Both the position numbers and the translations under genes were made by a program. The notes beneath the pieces were generated by a model. The model ran no database searches. It was not told the DNA's origin and saw only the letters and a list, made by a program, of their open reading frames with translations. Positions 23,046 to 32,145 of a stretch of DNA of 39,298 nt are shown one piece after another; within the stretch, counting starts at the first letter, position 1; the number at the start of each line of letters is the position of its first letter. The stretch comes from an uncultured Bacteroidales bacterium (lineage in GTDB: Bacteria > Bacteroidota > Bacteroidia > Bacteroidales > Paludibacteraceae), in NCBI GenBank assembly GCA_900321605.1, contig ONWR01000017.1, positions 1-39,298 on the forward strand, written 5' to 3'.

Positions 23046-25085
23046 ATGTCAAATGGAAAAAAGCGGATCAATCCGCAAATGAATAACAACGAGCAGCCTT
23101 CGGGTCCGCGTAGATGGGGTAGTATCCTCCTCTATACGATCGTCTTTGCGCTTTTGGGAGTGTATTTCTTTGGCAATGACGACCGTCGCGGAGCGAGCAA
23201 GGAGCTCAGTTATACCAAACTAACGGCGTATATCGAGGCGGACGCGGTGGATAAGATCACCGTGTATGACGACCTCAGTCTCAAAGCTACCGTCAAGCCC
23301 TCCAAGTACACCTTGGTGTTCAGTTCGCAGGGAGACGGTGAGCAGGCACGCGGGCAGCTGCAGGTACAGGTGCCTTCCGTGGAGGAGTTCGCCAAGTATA
23401 TCGACACGGTCAACGCTTCGCGTAAGGCGAACGGTTTGGCGGTGATCGACGTGAAATACGACAAGTCGCACGACTACTGGTATCTGCTGCTGGTCAATAT
23501 CCTGCCTTTTGCGCTGATCATCTTCTTCTTTGTGATGATGAGCCGCGGCATAGGCGGTGCAGCAGGTGGTATCTTCGGTGTGGGTAAGGCGAAAGCGCAG
23601 CTTTTTGACCGCGATAAGAAGGACAAAGTGACCTTCGCCGATGTAGCCGGTCTCTATGGCGCTAAGCAGGAGGTGCAGGAGATAGTGGCTTTCCTCAAGA
23701 ACCCCGAGAAATACACGGAGATAGGTGCCAAGATCCCGAAAGGCGCGCTGTTGGTAGGTCCTCCGGGAACGGGTAAGACCCTCTTGGCGAAAGCCGTAGC
23801 CGGTGAAGCCGACGTGCCGTTCTTCTCGATGAGCGGTTCGGATTTCGTGGAGATGTTCGTGGGCGTAGGAGCCAGCCGTGTGCGTGATCTCTTTGCGCAG
23901 GCGAAAGCGAAAGCGCCGGCAATCATCTTCATCGATGAGATAGACGCCATCGGTCGTGCGCGCGGTAAGAACGTCATGACCGGCGGTAACGACGAGCGGG
24001 AATCGACCCTCAACCAGCTGCTGACGGAGATGGACGGTTTCGGCACCAACTCGGGTGTGATCATCTTGGCGGCTACTAACCGTGCCGACGTGCTCGATGC
24101 AGCCCTGCTGCGTGCCGGACGTTTTGACCGTCAGATACATGTGGAGCTGCCCGACTTGCAGGAACGTAAGGAGATCTTCCAAGTACACCTCCGTCCGCTC
24201 AAGCTCGATGATACGGTGGATATCGATTTCCTGAGCAAGCAGACCCCGGGTTTCTCGGGTGCCGACATCGCAAACGTGTGCAACGAGGCAGCGCTGATAG
24301 CGGCTCGTGGCGAACGTAAGAAAATAGGCAAGCAGGATTTCATGGACGCTGTGGATCGTATCGTCGGCGGTTTGGAACGTAAGAACAAGATCATGACCGA
24401 CGATGAGAAACGGTCGATCGCTTACCACGAAGCCGGACACGCAACCATCAGCTGGATGCTCCGTTGGGCAAACCCCTTGGTCAAAGTGACGATCGTGCCG
24501 CGTGGTATGGCTTTAGGCGCTGCGTGGTACCTGCCGGAAGAGCGGCAGTTGACCAACGAGGATCATATCCTCGACGAGCTCTGTTCGCTTTTGGGCGGAC
24601 GTGCTGCCGAGCAGCTGTTCCTGAAACAGACCTCCACCGGTGCCCTCAACGACCTTGAGCGTGCTACCAAACAGGCGTACGCCATGGTGGCTTACTACGG
24701 AATGAGCGATAAACTGAAGGACATCAGTTTCTATGACTCCACCGGTCGCTACGACTACGGCTTCACTAAGCCTTATTCGGAAGACACAGCGACCTTGATT
24801 GACGAGGAGACCAAGCGTATCATCGCCGACCAGATGGCACGTGCCAAGAAGATCCTGACCGACTACGAAGAGGGACACCATCAGTTGGCACAACTGCTCA
24901 TCGACCGCGAGGTGATCACCTCCGAAGACGTAGAGCGTATCCTCGGTCCGCGTCCGTGGAAGAGCCGTGGAGACGAGCTGCTGGAGGTCAACGCAGCCCT
25001 CGCAGAAGCTCAGAAACCCAAGAAACGTGCGCCCCGTAAGAAGAAAACGACTAAATTAAACGATAATGAAAAAACTACTGCTTAA
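23046..25085 (+). CDS. ftsH: ATP-dependent zinc metalloprotease FtsH
   Basis: This 679-aa inner-membrane AAA protease degrades misfolded and regulatory membrane proteins. Membrane segments lie at about 26-42 and 144-166 with the periplasmic domain between. Walker A G-P-P-G-T-G-K-T is at 238-245, Walker B I-I-F-I-D-E-I-D at 293-300, the second region of homology follows, and the zinc site H-E-A-G-H is at 461-465. The tail is basic ([10 protein letters not shown]). One oddity is [10 protein letters not shown] at 201-210, where most relatives have E-E-A-K or similar. The ATG at 23046 is chosen; a GTG at 23019 lies inside the repeat. The 3' end overlaps the next gene by 20 bases, indicating coupling. 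Confidence 0.97.
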   Translation: MSNGKKRINPQMNNNEQPSGPRRWGSILLYTIVFALLGVYFFGNDDRRGASKELSYTKLTAYIEADAVDKITVYDDLSLKATVKPSKYTLVFSSQGDGEQARGQLQVQVPSVEEFAKYIDTVNASRKANGLAVIDVKYDKSHDYWYLLLVNILPFALIIFFFVMMSRGIGGAAGGIFGVGKAKAQLFDRDKKDKVTFADVAGLYGAKQEVQEIVAFLKNPEKYTEIGAKIPKGALLVGPPGTGKTLLAKAVAGEADVPFFSMSGSDFVEMFVGVGASRVRDLFAQAKAKAPAIIFIDEIDAIGRARGKNVMTGGNDERESTLNQLLTEMDGFGTNSGVIILAATNRADVLDAALLRAGRFDRQIHVELPDLQERKEIFQVHLRPLKLDDTVDIDFLSKQTPGFSGADIANVCNEAALIAARGERKKIGKQDFMDAVDRIVGGLERKNKIMTDDEKRSIAYHEAGHATISWMLRWANPLVKVTIVPRGMALGAAWYLPEERQLTNEDHILDELCSLLGGRAAEQLFLKQTSTGALNDLERATKQAYAMVAYYGMSDKLKDISFYDSTGRYDYGFTKPYSEDTATLIDEETKRIIADQMARAKKILTDYEEGHHQLAQLLIDREVITSEDVERILGPRPWKSRGDELLEVNAALAEAQKPKKRAPRKKKTTKLNDNEKTTA

Positions 25086-27870
25086 CTCCTTGCTGCTATT
25101 CGTAGCAATGAGCCTTGCGGCGCAAGAGGCGCCGGAGAAACTGCCGATCGACCCGCAAGTTCGGTACGGCAAGTTGGACAACGGATTGACCTATTACATC
25201 CGTCATAACGAGCAACCCAAACAACGTGCTGAGTTCCACATCGCACAGGCCGTGGGTGCCATCCTCGAGGAGGATCATCAGAACGGTTTGGCGCACTTCT
25301 TGGAGCACATGGCGTTCAATGGTACCCAGCATTTCCCGGGCAAAGGAATCATCAATTATTTCGAGTCCGTGGGTGTGAACTTCGGTGGAAACATCAACGC
25401 TTACACCTCCATTGACGAGACCGTCTATCGTCTCTCGGACGTGCCGACCTACCGTGCCGGTATCATCGATAGTGCGTTGCTGGTCATGCATGACTGGAGT
25501 TGCGGTCTGCTCCTTCTGGACGAGGAGATCGATGCCGAGCGTGGCGTGATCCTCGAGGAGTGGCGAACCGGACGTACCGCACGCAGACGTATATGGAAGA
25601 GACTGAACGAGCTCATGTACCCGGGTACGCAGTACGCGAAACGCGATGTCATCGGCGACACCGCCGTCATCAATAACTTCGAGTACCAAGCGCTCCGTGA
25701 CTACTACCATAAATGGTACGGTCCCGACAATCAGGCAATCATCGTAGTCGGTGACATCAACGTGGACAGTATTGAAGCGAAGATACAAGCCCTTTGGGCA
25801 GATGTGCCTCGTCGCACTAACTACGGAGAGCGTCCGATCTATACCATCAACCATAACGACAAACCGCTCGTAGCTATCGTCACCGACCCCGAAGCCGAAG
25901 GTAGCCGAATCACGTTCGAGTATAAGTTCGACCAGCTGCCCGAGATGCTGCAAGGTACCGCACAGGAGTATATGCTCAACGGAATGCGTGACTTGGTGTG
26001 CGAAATGCTCAATAACCGTTTCTCGGAACTGGCTCTCAACCCCGATGCTTCTTTCGCAGGAGCTCTGTCGTACTACGGCGAGACAGCGAAGAAGATGGAC
26101 GCTTTTGAGGTGATCTTTGTGCCCAAAGAGGGACGTGAGACCGATGCTCTCAACGACCTGATCTTCCAACTGGAGAAGATGCACCGTTACGGCTTCACCA
26201 ACGCGGAGTTGGAGCGCGCCAAGAACGACAAACTCAACGCGATGGAGAAAGCTTACAACGAGCGTAACACCCAGAAAAACATTACCCTCGCTCGCGAATG
26301 TATCCGTCATTTCGAGAACGGCGAGTCGATGCCGGGTATCGAATGGGAGCACGATTTCGTGTTGGCAACGATGCCGCTCGTGTCGCTGGATAATGTCAAC
26401 AGCGTAGCGAAAGCGCTCATTCATGCAAACCCGACCGTAGCTGTCTCCGGTCCCGAGAAAGAGGGTATTAACATCCCGTCTGAGGCAACGATCTTAGCAG
26501 CTCTCTCTGCTCAGAGCGAGTTGGCTATCGAGGCACCGCAGGAGGAGCAGGTGGACACCGAGCTCGTGAAGAAAGCGCCGCGTAAGGGCAAGATCAAGAA
26601 CTTCCGCGAGAACACCACCATCGGTACCGTCGAATGGACGCTCTCCAATGGTATCAAGGTGGTCTTCAAACAGACCGATTTCAAGGCAGACGAGATCCTT
26701 ATGCAGGCTTTCTCGGACGGTGGAATGTCGCTCGTGAAGACCGAAGATCTGCCTTCGGCTGAGTTGGCTACGATGATCGTGGAGATGTCCGGTATAGGCT
26801 CTTTCAACGCTACCCAATTGGTAAAAGCCCTCTCGGGTAAGACTGTCTCCGTTTCGCCGGAGATAGACGAGTACTTAGAGCGCTTGACCGGCTCGTCTTC
26901 CGTCAAGGATTTTGAGACGATGCTCCAACTCATGTATCTCTATTTCACCGCTCCGCGTCGTGACGAGGAGGCTTATCAGACGACGCTTAACGTCCTTCGC
27001 AGTCAACTCGCTAACCGCGATAAGAACCCGAAGATCACGTTCTCCGACTCCGTACAGATGATGTCCACGAATCACTCGGAGCGTACGATCCTCATGACGA
27101 TGGAGACGCTTGAACGCGTGTCGCTGGACAAAGCCCTTGAGGTGTACAAAGAGCGTTTTGCGAACCCTGCGGACTTCACCTTCACCTTCGTCGGTAACAT
27201 CAACCCCGCTGACCCGAAGGTCAAAGACCTGATCTGTCAGTGGCTCGGTGGTCTGAAGACCAAGAAGACCCGTGAGCAGGTAGTGGATCATCATATTCAG
27301 GTGGCTCCGGGCAAGCAGAAAAACTACTTCAGCCGTAAGATGGAGACCACCACCGCCTCTAACCGCATCCAATATACCTCGTACGACATGCCGTGCTCCA
27401 TGGCTACCGAGCTCAATATGGAGATGATCGGACGCATCCTCTCGACCCGCTATCTGGAGTCGATCCGTGAGCGTGAAGGCGGTTCGTACGGTGTAGGTAC
27501 CTACGGCTACGCGTCGATGGTTCCCTCTCAGAAAGCAGTGCTCCTCATGCAGTTTGATACCGACCCGCTCAAACAGGAGCGTCTCATGCAAATCATCCAC
27601 GAGGAGATAGGTACCATCATTGCGAACGGTCCGTTAGTGAACGACTTGCAGAAAGAGAAAGAGTCGATGCTCAAGGATTTCCAAGAGGACATGGAGAAGA
27701 ACTCATGGCTGCGTTACGCGCTGCGGATGTACTACGGACATGACTTGGATTATATCAACGCCTATCGTCCCGCAGTGGAAGCCATCACGGCTGAGACCGT
27801 TCAGGCTACCCTCAAGCAACTCGTTGCTGCCGGCAACGTCTTCGAGGTAGTCATGTTCCCGGAGAAGTAA
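25066..27870 (+). CDS. M16 family zinc metallopeptidase (PqqL/pitrilysin-like)
   Basis: This 934-aa protein has a cleavable signal peptide (about 1-20, ending S-L-A-A-Q) and is likely periplasmic. The inverted zinc motif H-F-L-E-H is at 77-81, with the third ligand E158 in D-A-E-R-G, at the spacing expected for the family. The second half is an inactive M16 repeat starting near residue 520 (G-T-V-E-W-T-L-S-N-G-I-K-V-V-F-K-Q-T) and containing a substrate-binding R-x-x-x-x-S-Y-G-V type segment near 800 (R-E-R-E-G-G-S-Y-G-V). Length is normal for two-domain Bacteroidota members. It starts within the last 20 bases of ftsH, so periplasmic and membrane proteolysis genes are translationally linked. 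Confidence 0.92.
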   Translation: MKKLLLNSLLLFVAMSLAAQEAPEKLPIDPQVRYGKLDNGLTYYIRHNEQPKQRAEFHIAQAVGAILEEDHQNGLAHFLEHMAFNGTQHFPGKGIINYFESVGVNFGGNINAYTSIDETVYRLSDVPTYRAGIIDSALLVMHDWSCGLLLLDEEIDAERGVILEEWRTGRTARRRIWKRLNELMYPGTQYAKRDVIGDTAVINNFEYQALRDYYHKWYGPDNQAIIVVGDINVDSIEAKIQALWADVPRRTNYGERPIYTINHNDKPLVAIVTDPEAEGSRITFEYKFDQLPEMLQGTAQEYMLNGMRDLVCEMLNNRFSELALNPDASFAGALSYYGETAKKMDAFEVIFVPKEGRETDALNDLIFQLEKMHRYGFTNAELERAKNDKLNAMEKAYNERNTQKNITLARECIRHFENGESMPGIEWEHDFVLATMPLVSLDNVNSVAKALIHANPTVAVSGPEKEGINIPSEATILAALSAQSELAIEAPQEEQVDTELVKKAPRKGKIKNFRENTTIGTVEWTLSNGIKVVFKQTDFKADEILMQAFSDGGMSLVKTEDLPSAELATMIVEMSGIGSFNATQLVKALSGKTVSVSPEIDEYLERLTGSSSVKDFETMLQLMYLYFTAPRRDEEAYQTTLNVLRSQLANRDKNPKITFSDSVQMMSTNHSERTILMTMETLERVSLDKALEVYKERFANPADFTFTFVGNINPADPKVKDLICQWLGGLKTKKTREQVVDHHIQVAPGKQKNYFSRKMETTTASNRIQYTSYDMPCSMATELNMEMIGRILSTRYLESIREREGGSYGVGTYGYASMVPSQKAVLLMQFDTDPLKQERLMQIIHEEIGTIIANGPLVNDLQKEKESMLKDFQEDMEKNSWLRYALRMYYGHDLDYINAYRPAVEAITAETVQATLKQLVAAGNVFEVVMFPEK

Positions 27871-28019
27871 TTAACAATTAATAATTAACAATTCACAATT
27901 CACAAGGCGTCCTATTGAGTTTTGTACAAACTGAAATGTCCGTACTTATTCTTTTAGTCCGTACCAAACTCCGTGAGCCCTTTGTAAATTGTACATTGTA
28001 CATTGTAAATTGTACATTG
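27871..28019. repeat. Short tandem repeats before lpxB
   Basis: An AATTAACAATT/AATTCACAATT array at about 27871-27905 and a second array of TTGTAAATTGTACATTGTACA type at about 27980-28019 flank a non-repetitive stretch. The second array contains the TTG proposed as the lpxB start codon, and if translated upstream would read N-C-T-L-Y-I-V-N-C-T-L. Confidence 0.8.
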
Positions 28020-29150
28020 AGTAAGTTTTTTCTCATAGCAGGCGAAGCGTCGGGAGATCTGCACGCGGCAGCGCTCATAGAGCAGCTGCTGCGGCTTGAT
28101 CCCGAGGCGCAGTGCGCAGGACTCGGCGGCGACAAAATGGCTGCTGCCGGGTGCCGCCTATATCAACATATTCGCCAAATGGCGTTTATGGGCTTTGCTG
28201 CGGTATTGGCTAATCTCGGTCAGATCCGCCGTAACTTCCGCATCGCGCAGCAAGCACTCCTCGATGAGAAACCCGACGCGCTGATCCTCATTGACTATCC
28301 GTCCTTTAACCTCCGTATAGCGAAGTTCTGCCGTACGCATCTGCCGAAAACCAAGATCTACTATTATATCCCGCCTAAAGTGTGGGCTTGGAAAAAACGC
28401 CGCATTCACCAGATCGCCGCTCTTTGCGATGAGGTATTGGGTATCTTCCCCTTCGAGCCTGCTTTCTATGCCCAATACGGCTACTCCTGTACCTACGTCG
28501 GCAATCCCACCGCCGAAGAGATCTTACAGCGTAGCGGTCTTACAGCGAAGCGGTCTAACAGTGAAACGGTCTTACAGCGCAGCGGTCTCAACTCCATCGC
28601 CATTCTCCCTGGCTCCCGTCCGTCGGAGATCAGTCATTGCCTGACGAAGATGCTCGATGCTGCAAGGCAGTATCCCGACTATCGTATCGTGGTCTGTGCT
28701 GCCCCGGGAATAGACGATGCGTTCTATGCGCCCTACCTGCGTGAAGGGGAGACGCTGACGAGGGACACTTATTCCGCCGTGCAGCAAGCAGCTGCAGCAG
28801 TAGTCAACTCCGGTACCGCTACCTTGGAGACCGCTCTGATCGGTTGTCCGCAGGTAGCCGTCTATCATCTGGCTCTCTCACCCCTCATCGGTCTGATCCG
28901 TTGGGCACAACCTCTGGTGTTCTCTATCCCCTATTTCACCTTGGTGAACATCATCGCAGGCAAACAGGTCATCCGTGAGTGCGTTGCCAATGATTTCAAG
29001 ACCAAGAAAGTGGCTGCCGAACTCGGTCGTTTGCTCACCGACGAGGCATACCAAAAAAATATGCTCGCGTCCTACGAGCATATTCGTTCTCTCTTGGGCA
29101 CTCAGCCCGCTGCGGCTACTGCCGCTTCTATCATCACATCGAAACCATAA
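28017..29150 (+). CDS. lpxB: Lipid-A-disaccharide synthase LpxB, with repeat-encoded linker
   Basis: LpxB condenses UDP-2,3-diacylglucosamine with 2,3-diacylglucosamine 1-phosphate to form lipid A disaccharide at the inner membrane. Marks: F-F-L-I-A-G-E-A-S-G-D-L-H-A at the start, Y-Y-I-P-P-K-V-W-A-W-K-K, Y-V-G-N-P-T-A-E-E, I-A-I-L-P-G-S-R-P-S-E-I and N-S-G-T-A-T-L-E-T-A-L. No ATG fits the conserved N-terminus. The likely start is TTG at 28017 (377 aa, normal length); ATG at 27936 would add 27 repeat-encoded residues. About residues 169-191 (L-Q-R-S-G-L ... L-Q-R-S-G-L), between the two Rossmann-like halves, are encoded by the mini-hairpin repeat. The 3' end overlaps the converging gene by 17 bases. 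Confidence 0.93.
   Translation: MSKFFLIAGEASGDLHAAALIEQLLRLDPEAQCAGLGGDKMAAAGCRLYQHIRQMAFMGFAAVLANLGQIRRNFRIAQQALLDEKPDALILIDYPSFNLRIAKFCRTHLPKTKIYYYIPPKVWAWKKRRIHQIAALCDEVLGIFPFEPAFYAQYGYSCTYVGNPTAEEILQRSGLTAKRSNSETVLQRSGLNSIAILPGSRPSEISHCLTKMLDAARQYPDYRIVVCAAPGIDDAFYAPYLREGETLTRDTYSAVQQAAAAVVNSGTATLETALIGCPQVAVYHLALSPLIGLIRWAQPLVFSIPYFTLVNIIAGKQVIRECVANDFKTKKVAAELGRLLTDEAYQKNMLASYEHIRSLLGTQPAAATAASIITSKP
28522..28588 (+). repeat. Mini-hairpin repeat array inside lpxB
   Basis: Four 16-bp units TCT[TA]ACAG[CT]GNA[GA]CGG at 28522-28537, 28538-28553, 28554-28569 and 28570-28585, with hairpins GC-gta-GC, GC-gaa-GC, GT-gaa-AC and GC-gca-GC, then TCT. Sixteen is not a multiple of three, so successive units are read in different frames, yet the gene stays open. 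Confidence 0.9.
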
Positions 29151-29412
29151 GTGCCGCTAAGATATACGGCAGGGCACCGATGAGGATTCCTTTGCTAAGC
29201 CGCCATGTGTCCGTGGTGTAGAAGACAAAGATCAGTGCCAAATCCGGAAAGACGCTGACCAACAGCAGTTTGCTTAATACCCCTCCGGCTTGGAACTGCA
29301 AGGTCTGCAACGGGTACCAGAGGTTCATCACATCGATGTACGTCAACCCGAAGATGCCCGGTATCAGTATCCCTGCTACTATACCTATCCAATATCGGTC
29401 AAAGCGATCCAT
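29134..29412 (-). CDS. Small membrane protein, 92 aa
   Basis: ATG at 29410-29412, M-D-R-F-D-R-Y-W-I-G-I-V-A-G. There are about three hydrophobic segments (8-27, about 45-62 and 75-90) joined by short loops. No family is recognised with certainty; similar small membrane genes occur after surE in Bacteroidales as far as I recall. The 5' end overlaps surE by 14 bases on the same strand, and the 3' end overlaps lpxB by 17 bases on the opposite strand. Confidence 0.7.
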   Translation of the reverse strand: MDRFDRYWIGIVAGILIPGIFGLTYIDVMNLWYPLQTLQFQAGGVLSKLLLVSVFPDLALIFVFYTTDTWRLSKGILIGALPYILAALMVSM

Positions 29413-30142
29413 AGTCCGTCCAATCAATCGTAATAGGCGTAATGGAGAGCATCTGATGCTCCATCGCCCAGATATCGGTGTCGGTAGCCGAAGGCTCGTC
29501 ATTGATGAACTCACCCGCTAATTTCCAACCGCTCGTTACCCCTTCCGGCAACGCCTCTTGCAGCGGAACCAACTCGTTTGCCCAATGCCCTACGCACTGT
29601 CTTGTCCAGCGGATACCTTCTATCTCGCCTACCGGCGCATTGATATTAAAACACGTACGAGGCGCAATACCGTCTTCCAACAGATGTTGCGTCACGTCCG
29701 TCAGGAAAGGCTGCAACCAGTGCAGATCGACGTCCAAGGCGTGGTCGTTGATAGACCAGCCGATTGCCGGAATACCTTTCTCTGCCGCTACCAGACACGC
29801 ACCCATCGTACCCGAATACATGGTATTGACCGATGCGTTACTGCCGTGGTTGATACCCGAGACGACGAGGTCAATAGGCTTGTCCTTGAGGACAACCTCA
29901 CGCGCTAATTTGATACAGTCAGCCGGGGTGCCGTTGGTCGTATAGACCTCTGCACCGTTCAGGTCATGTTCCTCTACGCGGCGCAGGTAGATAGGCGGTA
30001 CGACGCTGATGGCCGCACCGAAACCGCTGCGGGCACCCTCAGGAGCAATCACCGTCACATGACCGAGCTTGGTCATCTCCTTGGCTAACAGACGAATACC
30101 TGCCGTACCCCATCCGTCATCGTTGACAACTACTATATTCAT
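29399..30142 (-). CDS. surE: 5'/3'-nucleotidase SurE
   Basis: This 247-aa metal-dependent phosphatase of the SurE family removes phosphate from nucleoside monophosphates and exopolyphosphate. The metal site residues D8 and D9 (N-D-D-G), S39 and N98 (S-G-I-N-H-G-S-N) are all present, as are T-N-G-T-P-A-D-C and Y-S-G-T-M-G-A. The start is the ATG at 30140-30142 (M-N-I-V-V-V-N-D-D-G); an in-frame TTG two codons upstream is less likely. It overlaps the following small membrane gene by 14 bases, indicating coupled translation. Confidence 0.95.
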   Translation of the reverse strand: MNIVVVNDDGWGTAGIRLLAKEMTKLGHVTVIAPEGARSGFGAAISVVPPIYLRRVEEHDLNGAEVYTTNGTPADCIKLAREVVLKDKPIDLVVSGINHGSNASVNTMYSGTMGACLVAAEKGIPAIGWSINDHALDVDLHWLQPFLTDVTQHLLEDGIAPRTCFNINAPVGEIEGIRWTRQCVGHWANELVPLQEALPEGVTSGWKLAGEFINDEPSATDTDIWAMEHQMLSITPITIDWTDYGSL

Positions 30143-30148
30143 TAACAA

Positions 30149-30247
30149 TCTGAAATCTGAATTCTGAAAATTCGCTCTGCGAATAATCGTTCGAGCAAAG
30201 CGAGATAAGAAATCTTAATTCTTAATTTTTAATTTTTAATTTTTAAT
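30149..30247. repeat. Mini-hairpins and TTTTTAA tandem repeat between surE and glmM
   Basis: TTCGC-tct-GCGAA (30171-30183) is followed by a second GC-aaa-GC type mini-hairpin (near 30193-30200). Next comes a CTTAATT/TTTTTAA tandem repeat from about 30213 to 30247 that runs over the glmM stop codon (30236-30238). The hairpins resemble the triloop style of the dispersed repeat but not its TCTAACA frame. Confidence 0.65.
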
Positions 30248-31609
30248 TACTTCCATCACTTGTTGTGCAAGCTCGTTGGCACGCTCCATCGTCGCCGCCT
30301 CTGAATAGACGCGGATGATCGGCTCGGTGTTCGATTTGCGCAGATGAACCCATCCGTCCGCAAAATCGATCTTTACGCCGTCACGGTCATTGACGCGTTC
30401 GTTCCGATAGAGCTCTTTCACGCGTGCAAGGATGGCATCTACGTCCGTCTCCGGCGTCAGGTCTATACGGTTCTTGCTGATACAGTAGTCGGGCAGGGTA
30501 CGACGCAGTTCGCTCACTTTCATATTCAGATGTGCCAAATGGCTGAGGAACAGCGCAATACCTACCAGCGCATCGCGACCGTAGTGACACTCCGGATAGA
30601 TCACTCCACCGTTGCCTTCACCTCCGATAACCGCGTGTACGCGTTTCATCTCCGCTACGACATTCACTTCGCCTACCGCACTGGCACTGTACTCCCCGCC
30701 ATGAGCTCTCGTCACGTCGCTCAACGCACGGGTACTGGACATATTGCTGACCGTGTTGCCCGGGGTGTGACGCAGGATATAATCTGCTACGCTGACCAAG
30801 GTATATTCCTCGCCGAACATCTCTCCGTTCTCGCAGATGATCGCCAGACGATCGACATCCGGATCCACTACAAAACCGACATCCGCCTTACCGCTCTTGA
30901 GCAGGTCGCTGATCTCGGTCAGGTGTTGAGGCAGCGGTTCGGGATTGTGGGGAAAACGACCATCCGGAGTGCAGTTCAGCTCGATGATGTTCGTTACGCC
31001 TACGGCTTTCAGGATCGCCGGTATAGCCAATCCGCCTACCGAGTTCACGCAGTCGATAGCTACCGTGAAATTCTTCTTCCGGATCGCCTCGGTATCTACT
31101 AATTTCAGTTTCAGTACTTGCTCTATATGGTAGGGCAGGTAGTCCTTGTGGGTCATGTGTCCCAACTCATCCACCTCCGCAAAGCTGAAATCCTCTTTCT
31201 CTGCGATCGACAACACTCCCTTGCCTTCGGCATCGTTGAGGAACTCACCCTTCTCGTTGAGCAACTTGAGGGCGTTCCACTGTTTGGGGTTGTGACTTGC
31301 GGTGAGGATGATACCACCTGCTGCGTGTTCGCCGGTAACGGCTAACTCGGTCGTCGGCGTACTTGCCAAACCGATATTCACTACGTCGTAACCCATCCCC
31401 ATGAGCGTACCGCACACGATCTGCTCGACCATGTGACCGCTCAGACGCGCGTCACGACCGACTACAATCACCTTGTTCTCCGGCATAGCTGCACGGCGTT
31501 GCGTAGCATAAGCAGCGGTGAAACGAACTATATCTACGGGATTCAGACCCTCTCCTACGCGACCACCAATAGTGCCGCGGATTCCTGAAATAGATTTTAC
31601 TAAACTCAT
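30236..31609 (-). CDS. glmM: Phosphoglucosamine mutase (GlmM-type phosphohexomutase)
   Basis: This 457-aa alpha-D-phosphohexomutase has the catalytic phosphoserine S105 in T-A-S-H-N-P, metal loop D-P-D-V-D-R at 249-254, sugar loop G-G-E-G-N-G-G at 329-335, and phosphate-binding R-K-S-N-T-E-P near 425. The N-terminus, S-I-S-G-I-R-G-T-I-G, is the Bacteroidota form. GlmM converts glucosamine-6-phosphate to glucosamine-1-phosphate for UDP-GlcNAc, peptidoglycan and lipid A; a phosphomannomutase role cannot be excluded by motif alone. It is the last gene of a three-gene operon, 2 bases after the DUF4827 gene. Confidence 0.9.
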   Translation of the reverse strand: MSLVKSISGIRGTIGGRVGEGLNPVDIVRFTAAYATQRRAAMPENKVIVVGRDARLSGHMVEQIVCGTLMGMGYDVVNIGLASTPTTELAVTGEHAAGGIILTASHNPKQWNALKLLNEKGEFLNDAEGKGVLSIAEKEDFSFAEVDELGHMTHKDYLPYHIEQVLKLKLVDTEAIRKKNFTVAIDCVNSVGGLAIPAILKAVGVTNIIELNCTPDGRFPHNPEPLPQHLTEISDLLKSGKADVGFVVDPDVDRLAIICENGEMFGEEYTLVSVADYILRHTPGNTVSNMSSTRALSDVTRAHGGEYSASAVGEVNVVAEMKRVHAVIGGEGNGGVIYPECHYGRDALVGIALFLSHLAHLNMKVSELRRTLPDYCISKNRIDLTPETDVDAILARVKELYRNERVNDRDGVKIDFADGWVHLRKSNTEPIIRVYSEAATMERANELAQQVMEVIKN

Positions 31610-31611
31610 AT

Positions 31612-32145
31612 TTATGGTTTTACATTGATTTTCAATATATATACATAGGGCGTCACGGACATCTCATCCGCCTCAAAGCCCTGTTTGCTGGGCACGATGA
31701 TCTCGCACTCGGAGTCCGAGTATTTCATTAGCCTTACCGCCTCGTGCCAGCCTACCGCTTCACAGCTGCTCAGATCGCCGTATTGGAACTCATAGGGGTG
31801 TGCCTGTTCCATCGTCGTCCAGTAACTCAGCGTGTCCGGATCTTCCGTGAGGTCGAACTTCTTGTACCTCGTCACGATCACATCTTTCGCTACCACTTTG
31901 ATGCTGTCCCCACGACGACGCAGATGGAAGTACAACTCATCGTACCCGTCCACCTGATAGTAGTCTTTCTCGCCCCAAACATAGTCCTCTGCCGGTTCGG
32001 TGGTGAGGATATTCAGCCCTTTGCGGCTGATATAGTTCTTAATCAGCTTCTTCTCTTTCTTGCGAAGGTTGGAATACGTGTTCGATTTGCATCCTACCAT
32101 CGTCAAGGCGAGGCCTGCTAATAAGAGAAATACAATCTTTTTCAT
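31612..32145 (-). CDS. DUF4827-type lipoprotein, 177 aa
   Basis: Lipoprotein signal to C19 (M-V-G-C), then T-Y-S-N-L-R-K-K-E-K-K-L-I-K-N-Y-I and a beta-rich remainder (Y-Y-Q-V-D-G-Y-D-E-L-Y-F-H-L-R-R-R-G-D) ending V-Y-I-L-K-I. This matches DUF4827, a Bacteroidales lipoprotein family with an FKBP-like fold, often near glmM. No catalytic residues are evident. It starts at the base after the stop of the FKBP-like gene and ends 2 bases before glmM. Confidence 0.8.
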   Translation of the reverse strand: MKKIVFLLLAGLALTMVGCKSNTYSNLRKKEKKLIKNYISRKGLNILTTEPAEDYVWGEKDYYQVDGYDELYFHLRRRGDSIKVVAKDVIVTRYKKFDLTEDPDTLSYWTTMEQAHPYEFQYGDLSSCEAVGWHEAVRLMKYSDSECEIIVPSKQGFEADEMSVTPYVYILKINVKP

